Below, one piece after another: positions 6,643 to 11,967 of a DNA stretch of 12,237 nucleotides; position 1 is the first letter of the stretch, and each line of letters opens with the position of its first letter. The notes under the pieces were generated by a model. That model was not told the DNA's origin. It saw only the letters and a program-made list of their open reading frames with translations, and searched no databases. The DNA is from Anaerolineales bacterium (GTDB lineage: Bacteria > Chloroflexota > Anaerolineae > Anaerolineales > Anaerolineaceae). Made by a program: the position numbers and the translations under genes. The stretch covers positions 1-12,237 of the forward strand of contig JAGVAB010000151.1 of assembly GCA_020060485.1 (NCBI GenBank), given 5' to 3'.

Positions 6643-7110
6643 TCACTCCCCAATATGGATCGTGAGCAGTTTGATCAGCTTGAGCACGTTGATCAGGCGC
6701 ACGTTCTTGCGCACGTGGTAGTTTTTTGGTTCAATCTCCACGAAGGTTTTGAGCGCCTTGATCTTGAGATAAAGATTCTCAAAAAGGGCTTCCGTGGTCC
6801 AGCCGACGTATTGCTGGTAAAAGGGGATCCCGCCAGTTGATTCTTCCTTGACTTTGCCAAATTTGATCGTGTTCAGGTTGAAGCTGGAATCCAGAGCTTT
6901 CTCCAGTTTGGTGGTCTCCAGTTTGCTGATCACATTATCCAGGCTGGCTTCCCCATCCAGGTAGAGCTGGATCACGTCGACATTGGCGCGCATCTCCAGG
7001 ATCAGGCTTCTTTTTGTGCCTTTGCTGTCGCGGACAAGTTTGTTGATCATCTCGCTGAATTCGGGGATGATCTTGATGACGCTCAGGATGGTGGTAATCA
7101 ATTCCGGCAT
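6643..7110 (-). CDS. Hypothetical protein, predicted helical
   Basis: I do not recognise this 155-residue protein. It is rich in Leu, Ile, Lys and Glu and appears almost wholly alpha-helical. Recurrent helix-like stretches include LITTILSVIKIIPEFSEMI (residues 4-22), LILEMRANVDVIQLYL (36-51) and VRLINVLKLIKLLTIHIGE (137-155). There is no signal peptide, clear membrane segment, cysteine or metal motif. A GGGAGC ribosome binding site lies upstream of the ATG. It is convergent with the dimethylargininase gene and divergent from gluconokinase (96 bp apart), so its context gives no pathway clue. A soluble coiled-coil or helical-bundle role is possible but speculative. The coding call rests on the ribosome binding site, the length, and a protein-like composition. 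Confidence 0.62.
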   Translation of the reverse strand: MPELITTILSVIKIIPEFSEMINKLVRDSKGTKRSLILEMRANVDVIQLYLDGEASLDNVISKLETTKLEKALDSSFNLNTIKFGKVKEESTGGIPFYQQYVGWTTEALFENLYLKIKALKTFVEIEPKNYHVRKNVRLINVLKLIKLLTIHIGE

Positions 7111-7206
7111 GGTCTGCTCCCTTTATTGGCTGTAGAATGAACAAAGCCGCGCTATTAATATCATACCTGATTTCGATTGCAGCGGCTAATCGCAAGAGTT
7201 GGAAAA

Positions 7207-7704
7207 ATGAAAACCAGATTTTTTCTCATCATGGGGGTTTCGGGCTGCGGCAAAACCACAGTGGGCAAAGCTTTGGCCGATCACCTGAAGTGGAATTTTT
7301 ACGATGCCGACGATTTCCATTCACCCGCAAACATTGAGAAGATGTCCAATGGCATTCCATTGACAGACGATGACCGCGCTTCCTGGCTGGCTGATCTGCA
7401 TGATCTGATCGCCAGTTCGCTGGCGCATAACCGGCCCGGCGTGCTGGCTTGCTCTGCACTAAAAGAGCAGTATCGCCGCACCTTGCTGGCAGGAAATGCG
7501 AATGTGCAATTGGTGTATCTCAAAGGCAGTTACGAAATGATCTGGCCGCGCATCTTGGCCCGCCAAGCCCATTATATGAAACCGGACATGCTCAAAAGCC
7601 AGTTTGCAGCGCTGGAAGAACCGGTCGATCCTCGTGCTCTGAAAGTGGATATCGCCTCGACCGTGGAAAGTATCATTGCCCAGGTTTTAAGCGCAAGCCA
7701 GTGA
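7207..7704 (+). CDS. gntK: Gluconokinase (GntK type)
   Basis: A 165-residue P-loop kinase that phosphorylates D-gluconate to 6-phosphogluconate with ATP, feeding the pentose phosphate or Entner-Doudoroff pathways. The Walker A loop is GVSGCGKTT (residues 9-17). It is followed by YDADDFHSPANIEKMSNGIPLTDDDRASWL, the near-invariant substrate segment of gluconokinases, then LACSALKEQYR, VYLKGSYE and HYMKPDMLKSQFAALEEP, all in family order. The length is typical. ATG at 7207 is chosen over a TTG at 7177 because the protein then begins just before the first strand (RFFLIMG). The ribosome binding site is weak (GAGTTGGA). No other gluconate gene is nearby. Confidence 0.93.
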   Translation: MKTRFFLIMGVSGCGKTTVGKALADHLKWNFYDADDFHSPANIEKMSNGIPLTDDDRASWLADLHDLIASSLAHNRPGVLACSALKEQYRRTLLAGNANVQLVYLKGSYEMIWPRILARQAHYMKPDMLKSQFAALEEPVDPRALKVDIASTVESIIAQVLSASQ

Positions 7705-7761
7705 TCGGAATAAAGCCATTACACGGGCAGGTTCCTTGCTCTCGTCCTGTCAAACCTACTC

Positions 7762-7792
7762 TTGACTCTCTCTCCACCGGAGAGAGTACAAT
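7762..7792 (+). promoter_or_regulatory. MerR-type promoter with dyad operator in a 19-bp spacer
   Basis: TTGACT (7762-7767) and TACAAT (7787-7792) are separated by 19 bp, too long for ordinary sigma70 promoters. The spacer itself is an inverted repeat, CTCTCTCC-ACC-GGAGAGAG (7768-7786), filling the gap exactly. Elongated spacers occupied by a dyad are the hallmark of promoters activated by MerR-family regulators through DNA distortion. The ACTCTC...GAGAGT core also resembles known MerR-family sites. No MerR gene lies in the window. The likely target is the gene at 7835. Confidence 0.7.
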
Positions 7793-7834
7793 AGTGTTTT
7801 GTGATCAAATGTTCTATAAGAAAAAGAGGGTAAA

Positions 7835-8737
7835 ATGCAAGCTCAACAAGCAATCCTGTCCTATTATGCCCAGCCCGGCCCATTAACTGATTTGCAGCCG
7901 CTGGCCGCCGAACTAAGCGGACTGCCCGGTGATGTTCCCGGCTTGTGCAAGCTGGTGCAGAATCTGTACCTGCACATTTTCTGGGCTGAACGCTATGGCT
8001 ACCCGGTGCCCGTCGAGCGTCAGGGCGAGGTGCAAGTGCGCCATGCCGCCTGCAAACTGGCTCTGACCATTGCACGCAGACCTGGGCCTCTGGCCGCCCC
8101 GCGCACCCCTGCCGAAAAACAGATCAGCAACTGCCGCGACTTCTCCACTTTGTTTTCTGCCCTTTTGCGCTATCAGGGCATCCCAGCCCGGGCGCGCTGC
8201 GGTTTTGCGACCTATTTCACCCCCGAGCAGGTTGTCGATCATTGGGTGGTCGAATACTGGAATGCTGCCGAAGGGCGCTGGGTGTGGGTTGACCCGCAGC
8301 TGGACGCGTTCCAGGTCAGCAATCTCAAGCTCGAATTCAACCCGCAGGACATTGAACCCGGCCACTTTCTGCCCGGCGGGCAGGCCTGGCAGATGTGCCG
8401 CTGCGGCGAAGCTGACCCCGATACCTTTGGTATCTTCGACATGCACGGCTGGGCATTCATCCGTGGCAACGTGTTGCGCGACCTGGCCTCGCTGAACAAG
8501 GTGGAATTATTACCCTGGGACTTGTGGGGGGGTATGCTCAAGCGGGATGAAGAAATGACAGAAGAGGACAACGCCCTTATCGACTGCGCCGCAGCTGCCG
8601 CCCTGGCGGTCAACGAAAATTTTGACGGCATGCAGCAGTTGTATGAAAAAGAGGAACAACTACGCACACCGCAGGCCATCTTCAGCTGGGTCAACAATGC
8701 CATGCAGCAAGTGGATATCAGCGATCCGCAAAGTTGA
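7835..8737 (+). CDS. Transglutaminase-like domain protein
   Basis: A 300-residue soluble protein with a transglutaminase-like (papain-fold) core. The catalytic triad is visible: C100 in SNCRDFSTLFSALLRYQGIPAR, H136 in VVDHWVVEYW, and D153 in WVWVDPQLD. Such proteins may act as peptidases, amidases or cross-linking enzymes; the actual reaction is not known for this subgroup. The lack of a signal peptide puts it in the cytoplasm. The C-terminal ~130 residues (FGIFDMHGWAFIRGNVLRDL, LLPWDLWGGM) form a lineage-type extension that I do not know by name. GAGGG lies 4 bases before the ATG. Transcription probably starts from the MerR-type promoter 40 bp upstream and ends at the hairpin at 8775-8812, so it is a single-gene unit. 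Confidence 0.85.
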   Translation: MQAQQAILSYYAQPGPLTDLQPLAAELSGLPGDVPGLCKLVQNLYLHIFWAERYGYPVPVERQGEVQVRHAACKLALTIARRPGPLAAPRTPAEKQISNCRDFSTLFSALLRYQGIPARARCGFATYFTPEQVVDHWVVEYWNAAEGRWVWVDPQLDAFQVSNLKLEFNPQDIEPGHFLPGGQAWQMCRCGEADPDTFGIFDMHGWAFIRGNVLRDLASLNKVELLPWDLWGGMLKRDEEMTEEDNALIDCAAAAALAVNENFDGMQQLYEKEEQLRTPQAIFSWVNNAMQQVDISDPQS

Positions 8738-8774
8738 CTTGAATTGCAGTTGGCCTGAGTTTGCTTAACAGAAA

Positions 8775-8812
8775 AAACTTCCGCGGGTGTCTTCTCGAAC
8801 CCGCGGAAGTTT
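8775..8812. terminator. Bidirectional intrinsic terminator
   Basis: AAACTTCCGCGGGT (8775-8788) and ACCCGCGGAAGTTT (8799-8812) are perfect 14-bp arms around a 10-nt loop. T-rich sequence follows on the plus strand (TTTAATTTT), and the A-run before the left arm gives T6 on the minus strand. It separates the convergent transglutaminase-like and flavodoxin genes. Confidence 0.9.
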
Positions 8813-8835
8813 AATTTTCAAACCTCGCTGCAATC

Positions 8836-9492
8836 TCAAACCGCCAGGCCAAGTTTGGCGGTAAGTTCCTTGCTCCAGCCGTGAATGGCATCCCAATCGC
8901 GGAAGTCGCCAATCGGAGATTTCATAGCTTTCATCATCAGGCGCTCGATCAATTTCAGCTTGCTCAAATCCATCACGCCCGCAAAAACAGCCTCAGAAGC
9001 CGGGGTCAGTAATGCTTTCGGCTTGTCCATATAGACCTTGACTTCCTCTTGCTTTTCAGAGTCATTCAGGCTCATGCATACGCTGAAGAAAGCGGCCGGT
9101 TTATTCTTTAGGGCAGCTGCGTTGTTTTCCACAAAACTGATCATTTCAGGAACCCAATTGCCAACGCGGATGGCAGAGCCCAGCACAACTGCCTGATAAT
9201 TGCTCACGTCCTGCACAGTGTTAACATTGCGCACATCCACTAGGGCGCCAGCCTCGGCCAGCACCTTGCCGATCTCTTCAGCCACCTCGCCGGTTGATCC
9301 TGCCCGGCTGCCATACACTACCAAAACTTTCTTGCTCATATTTGCTTCCTTTCCATACTGTCCTTCGGTCATTTCAATTTCGGGCTGCCGCGTGGCGACA
9401 AAGGTTATGCCGCTGCAAGCGAGCACGGTCGCACCGGCTGCGATGCCGGCGGTTTTTAAGAACTTTCTGCGTGACATTTTTTCGTTTGTCAT
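8836..9492 (-). CDS. Tat-signal flavodoxin domain protein
   Basis: A 218-residue protein with an N-terminal Tat export signal (SRRKFLK at residues 7-13, hydrophobic AGIAAGATVLA, then C26, which may be a lipobox cysteine) joined by a short linker to a flavodoxin_5/HemG-like domain. The FMN phosphate loop is YGSRAGSTGEV (60-70); later markers are AVVLGSAIRVGNWVP and PIGDFRDWDAIHGWS, close to the end motif of menaquinone-dependent protoporphyrinogen oxidase. It probably binds FMN and carries electrons outside the cytoplasmic membrane. The start at 9492 follows an AAGAAGG; an upstream ATG at 9525 is less likely. A second ATG at residue 52 (9339-9337) has its own AAGGAAG, right at the domain start. 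It is 54 bp downstream of the TetR gene and probably co-transcribed and repressed by it. Confidence 0.85.
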   Translation of the reverse strand: MTNEKMSRRKFLKTAGIAAGATVLACSGITFVATRQPEIEMTEGQYGKEANMSKKVLVVYGSRAGSTGEVAEEIGKVLAEAGALVDVRNVNTVQDVSNYQAVVLGSAIRVGNWVPEMISFVENNAAALKNKPAAFFSVCMSLNDSEKQEEVKVYMDKPKALLTPASEAVFAGVMDLSKLKLIERLMMKAMKSPIGDFRDWDAIHGWSKELTAKLGLAV

Positions 9493-9546
9493 GATGCCTT
9501 CTTTCATAACTTTTTCTGCAAGCACATCGCTTTTTGAAGGATTGCT

Positions 9547-10161
9547 TTATTTTGTTTTTTTGAAGCTCTCGATTTGCGCCCGCAGCACCTGCAGTGCGAC
9601 TTCGTCAAATTCTTCCTGGCAATTGCGCATCAGGGTCATGCGCAGCATGGCGATGCCATGGGTCATGAACCAGGCCTGCCAACGCAGCGATTCGGGAGTC
9701 GTGCCCGGCGGCAGTTCCAGCTCGCCATTTTCAACACCTTGACGGACCAGATTGCTCAAACCGGCGAAATTCGGATCGGCTGTGATCTCGGACAGACTTT
9801 GCTGCGGCCCGCTTTCGCTGACATTGAACATCAGGTGATACAGTTCCGGGTATTGGCGGGCGAATTGCAGGTACACACTGCCGGACGTGTACAACTGCTC
9901 AATGATCGGCGCCCGGGGGTCCAATGCTGTGCGCTGCATCTCTGCGGATCGCTGCCAGCCCTCTTCTCGCAAAGCATCCAGGATCTTTTCTTTACTGTCA
10001 AAGTACTTGTATAAAGCGGCCGGCGAGTAATCCACTTTCTCGGCCAGCGAGCGCATCGACAGCGCGTCAATGCCGTCATTTAGCAGGATCGCACGGGCGG
10101 CATTGATGATTGCCTGGCGGGTGCGGGCATGTCGCTTTTCACTTGGGGTTCGTGGTGACAT
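9547..10161 (-). CDS. TetR/AcrR family transcriptional regulator (WHG-type C-terminal domain)
   Basis: A 204-residue repressor. Residues 14-60 hold the DNA-binding helix-turn-helix: RQAIINAARAILLNDGIDAL, then MRSLAEKVDYSPAALYKYFDSKEKIL, the typical TetR 'S..ALYKYF..KE.L' recognition helix. The C-terminal ligand and dimer domain contains LYHLMFN (107-113) and WFMTHGIAML (164-173), the W-x3-HG signature of the WHG class. The inducer is unknown. GGAGG sits just before the ATG. Its promoter at 10222-10194 overlaps two imperfect palindromes, so it most likely represses itself and the downstream flavodoxin gene. A second, divergent control target seems to have been lost where a repeat has entered (see 10193-10244). 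Confidence 0.92.
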   Translation of the reverse strand: MSPRTPSEKRHARTRQAIINAARAILLNDGIDALSMRSLAEKVDYSPAALYKYFDSKEKILDALREEGWQRSAEMQRTALDPRAPIIEQLYTSGSVYLQFARQYPELYHLMFNVSESGPQQSLSEITADPNFAGLSNLVRQGVENGELELPPGTTPESLRWQAWFMTHGIAMLRMTLMRNCQEEFDEVALQVLRAQIESFKKTK

Positions 10162-10179
10162 GTGCCTCCGTTTTATTTG

Positions 10180-10192
10180 TGAACAATGTTTA
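10180..10192. promoter_or_regulatory. Predicted TetR operator 1
   Basis: TGAACAATGTTTA is an imperfect palindrome of the TGAACA-n-TGTTCA type bound by several TetR-family proteins. It covers the predicted transcript start of the TetR gene. Its centre is 18 bp from that of operator 2, and both share the core CAATGTTTAT. Confidence 0.6.
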
Positions 10193-10193
10193 T

Positions 10194-10222
10194 ATAATAA
10201 TCAATGTTTATTTAATTGTCAA
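10194..10222 (-). promoter_or_regulatory. Promoter of the TetR-flavodoxin operon
   Basis: On the minus strand a consensus TTGACA (10222-10217) and TATTAT (10199-10194) lie 17 bp apart, about 33 bp before the TetR ATG. Both predicted operators overlap or follow the -10 box. Confidence 0.8.
10196..10212. promoter_or_regulatory. Predicted TetR operator 2
   Basis: AATAATCAATGTTTATT is a 17-bp palindrome with one mismatched pair (7 of 8 pairs match around the central base). It lies in the -10/spacer region of the TetR promoter and on the downstream side of a divergent TATAAT. Confidence 0.6.
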
Positions 10223-10349
10223 GGGAGAACACATGAAAATCCATGGCTTTCTCAAAGTTATTTTTCCATTTGTTTCTTTTATTGATGGCACGAGGCTGGA
10301 CGAAAGACGGTCTGTGCATCACCGGGGTTTATTCACCCCACCCCTCGAA

Positions 10350-10415
10350 CTCCCCTCCCCGCTGCTTGCGTGACGAATCCCAATTCCTTCTTCTGCGGGA
10401 AGGGGAGCTTTTTGT
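10350..10415 (+). terminator. GC-rich stem plus T-run in the repeat (terminator-like)
   Basis: CTCCCCTCCCCGC (10350-10362) pairs with GCGGGAAGGGGAG (10395-10407), 12 of 13, and CTTTTTGT follows. The same stem and T-run occur at 17-82 and 12074-12138; in copy 1 the loop differs. The 32-nt loop is long for an intrinsic terminator, so function is uncertain. Confidence 0.4.
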
Positions 10416-10456
10416 ACTGTGTTGAGAAACGGCGAAGCCGTTTCTCAACACAGTAC
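10414..10456. repeat. Perfect 20-bp hairpin in repeat copy 2
   Basis: GTACTGTGTTGAGAAACGGC (10414-10433) has a GAA loop and an exact reverse-complement arm (10437-10456). The outer 13 bp equal the hairpin at 81-117; the inner seven (AAACGGC) replace that copy's CAGC yet remain fully paired. Confidence 0.9.
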
Positions 10457-10463
10457 GTTTCTT

Positions 10464-10520
10464 TTCCCCCCCCGGCCTATAAAGCCTAATTTACAAATCC
10501 AATCCGTGCCGGGGGAGGAA
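10464..10520. repeat. C-rich/G-rich hairpin in repeat copy 2
   Basis: TTCCCCCCCCGGC (10464-10476) can pair with GCCGGGGGAGGAA (10508-10520) with one mismatch, around a 31-nt AT-rich loop. Copy 1 keeps only a left-arm-like TCCCTCCCCCGGC; copy 3 lacks the whole structure. Confidence 0.65.
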
Positions 10521-10667
10521 TCCATTATCATCTGGATTTTGCATCTAGTTTGGTCTGGATGACCTTGACCGTTTTGGAAAATCGTAAATGTCAAGCTTTC
10601 TTGAGAATGCCATGCATGGAAATCCACGCCAAATTGATCCTTCCGGATTTTTTGTTTGGTCCCCTGA

Positions 10668-10848
10668 TGCAATTCCCTGCCTTTCCCCTTTATCATCAGA
10701 CTGTTGGCCAATCGCTTGCGCGGCCGTGGATATGAATGGGTGCATCTCTCGTTGACTTCGGCCGACAATCCCTTTACCCAACCTTGCCACCGGCCTGGGT
10801 GGAACAATCTACAATCGTTATCAGGTGTACCGTCTGGAGCTTTCCTGA
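10668..10848 (+). pseudogene. GNAT acetyltransferase C-terminal relic with frameshift
   Basis: The plus-strand reading IIRLLANRLRGRGYEWVHLS, then LTSADNPFT (to 10778), looks like the end of a GNAT acetyltransferase. Shifting one base at the CCC run (10777-10779) continues as NLATGLGGTIYNRYQVYRLE and LS, stopping at TGA 10846-10848. Together they match the usual 'HLSLTSEDNP..LATRLGG.IYKRYQVYRLEL' C-terminus of GNAT proteins in this kind of genome. A TGA at 10665 blocks the frame upstream. A weaker possible earlier piece, IDPSGFFVW, appears in another frame at 10633-10659. No intact start is found. It lies next to the repeat copy at 10245-10611 and on the opposite strand to the intact GNAT gene. 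Confidence 0.65.
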
Positions 10849-10926
10849 CGATATCAGCAAGAAAAACAACATCCTCCTGCAGCCAATTGGCCCGGGAGGA
10901 TGTCCGATCATAAGACAGCACCCATT

Positions 10927-11820
10927 TTAGAAAAATTTCAGCCAACAGCGGCTGTCAAAGATCTTTCTAAAACCCATTGCCTGATAGAACAATTGCTCCG
11001 AGCCGACAAAGGCTTCCAGCGCGCCCAGGGCAGCACAACGGCGCAGGCCCTCTATCACGGCTGCCTTGCCCAGGCCCATGCGGCGGTACTGTGGGTCTGT
11101 GGCAACTGGTTCGACATAGGCGATGCGGTTCTCAGGCTGATACCAAAGGCCGGCAAAGGCGGCATACTGGCCGTTGGGCGCCACGGCCACCATGGTCAGC
11201 TCTTTGCGGAAGTTGGGAGTGGACTGCATCTTGATTCGCCCGGAAAGGTCATCTGGCGGTTCACCATCATGATTGAAACCGCGCCACAGGACACGGTTGA
11301 TCTTTACCAGGTCATTCTCGTCAGCCAGGCTTTGCACCCGATAACCCGTGGGCAGCTCCGGGACGGGCAGATCTTCCAGCAGGGGCAGCCAGGACATGGG
11401 ACGATTGTAATCTTCATCCAGAGCGTAACCGCGTTCCTGGAGTATGGCTTCCAGGGCAGAATCAGCATCATGAACATAGATGCGGGCAAAATTTTGCCCC
11501 TCTTCCGAAATCCCAAGCAGATGGTGTTCGGCATAGTCCAAGAGCTCCGGTTTGAGGTTTTGAAACGCAGGGTGGAACTCGAAAAAGACTTCGCCGGGTG
11601 TGCTCTCATAGTGGACCACAGCCACAATTTCACCATCACATTCCCAAATCCCTATTCTGTCCAGCGCAGTTACATCCAGATTGGGATGGCTATGCATATA
11701 TTCCCAGATGGGTTGCAGCCAATTGCCGTCCTTGTTCCCGCGCCGGAAATGAACCGTCAGAAAACGGCTCACATTTACAAAATCAGCAGGGTCGACATAA
11801 GTACGAAATTTGATCGACAT
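10927..11820 (-). CDS. GNAT family N-acetyltransferase (tandem GNAT fold)
   Basis: A 297-residue protein made of two GNAT-like halves. The C-terminal half carries the acetyl-CoA signature: YVEPVATDPQYRRMGLGKAA (235-254) includes the R-x-x-G-x-G/A pyrophosphate loop (R246, G249, G251), then ALEAFVGSEQLFYQAMGF, the usual final strand and helix. The N-terminal half (residues 1-150; GIWECDGEIVAVVHY, EFFEF-like strands, FARIYVHDADSALEAILQERGY) has the fold's strand order but a degenerate loop. Such double-GNAT proteins resemble mycothiol-synthase-like enzymes in layout; the acceptor here is unknown. AAAGGAG precedes the ATG at good spacing, and a promoter lies at 11894-11865. The gene lies between two direct copies of the dispersed repeat. 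Confidence 0.87.
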   Translation of the reverse strand: MSIKFRTYVDPADFVNVSRFLTVHFRRGNKDGNWLQPIWEYMHSHPNLDVTALDRIGIWECDGEIVAVVHYESTPGEVFFEFHPAFQNLKPELLDYAEHHLLGISEEGQNFARIYVHDADSALEAILQERGYALDEDYNRPMSWLPLLEDLPVPELPTGYRVQSLADENDLVKINRVLWRGFNHDGEPPDDLSGRIKMQSTPNFRKELTMVAVAPNGQYAAFAGLWYQPENRIAYVEPVATDPQYRRMGLGKAAVIEGLRRCAALGALEAFVGSEQLFYQAMGFRKIFDSRCWLKFF

Positions 11821-11864
11821 CTGATGTCTCCTTTACAGAAGGTTGATTTCGCAGAAACACATTT

Positions 11865-11894
11865 AATATAACTGACATTGTATACGATGTGCAA
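11865..11894 (-). promoter_or_regulatory. Promoter of the GNAT gene
   Basis: On the minus strand TTGCAC (11894-11889) and TATATT (11870-11865) lie 18 bp apart, about 45 bp before the ATG. Both hexamers are one or two changes from consensus. Confidence 0.6.
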
Positions 11895-11899
11895 TTTTG

Positions 11900-11915
11900 A
11901 AATTTCATGAAATTT
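11900..11915. promoter_or_regulatory. Perfect 16-bp palindrome upstream of the GNAT promoter
   Basis: AAATTTCATGAAATTT is its own reverse complement, and an outer pair CAATTT (11892-11897) / AAATTG (11922-11927) flanks it. It sits just upstream of the -35 box, a position suited to an activator or repressor dimer. The AT-rich context makes chance a possibility. Confidence 0.45.
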
Positions 11916-11967
11916 GATTGTAAATTGAAATGACGTATAGTAACAGGGATCGCATGCTGAGAAGCAG

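Larger units (their letters stand above)
10193..10244 (+). pseudogene. Orphan divergent promoter and translation start, cut off by a repeat
   Basis: On the plus strand a perfect TATAAT (10193-10198) overlaps the TetR operators; its -35 region is poor. AAGGGAGA (10221-10228) then stands five bases before ATG AAA ATC CAT (10233-10244). Immediately after, at 10245, the repeat element begins, and no gene-like reading continues past it. This looks like the control region and first codons of a divergent TetR-regulated gene whose body is lost. The alternative is that the start is fortuitous. Confidence 0.4.
10245..10611 (+). mobile_element. MITE-like hairpin-rich repeat, copy 2 (complete)
   Basis: The left edge is set by where homology with the copy at 11968 begins, the right edge by the matching inverted end. 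GGCTTTCTCAA (10245-10255) and the reverse complement of the right end, GGCATTCTCAA, are near-perfect terminal inverted repeats, and AT flanks both sides. The 171-bp left part (10245-10415) equals copy 3 in length with about five differences. A 105-bp module (10416-10520) is absent from copy 3. The 87-bp right part (10521-10607) again matches copy 3. Inside are stems at 10350-10362/10395-10407, 10414-10433/10437-10456 and 10464-10476/10508-10520. It encodes no convincing protein. Non-autonomous transposition is inferred from ends and copies. Confidence 0.72.

Noticed and set aside
10445..10945. Minus-strand 166-codon open frame across the repeat and GNAT relic
   Set aside because: It crosses the repeat's hairpins, its sequence resembles no protein, and it lies antisense to a readable GNAT fragment.
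10900..11871. Long plus-strand open frame opposite the GNAT gene
   Set aside because: The minus strand has the acetyl-CoA motif, AAAGGAG and a promoter; the plus frame is a shadow without recognisable motifs.
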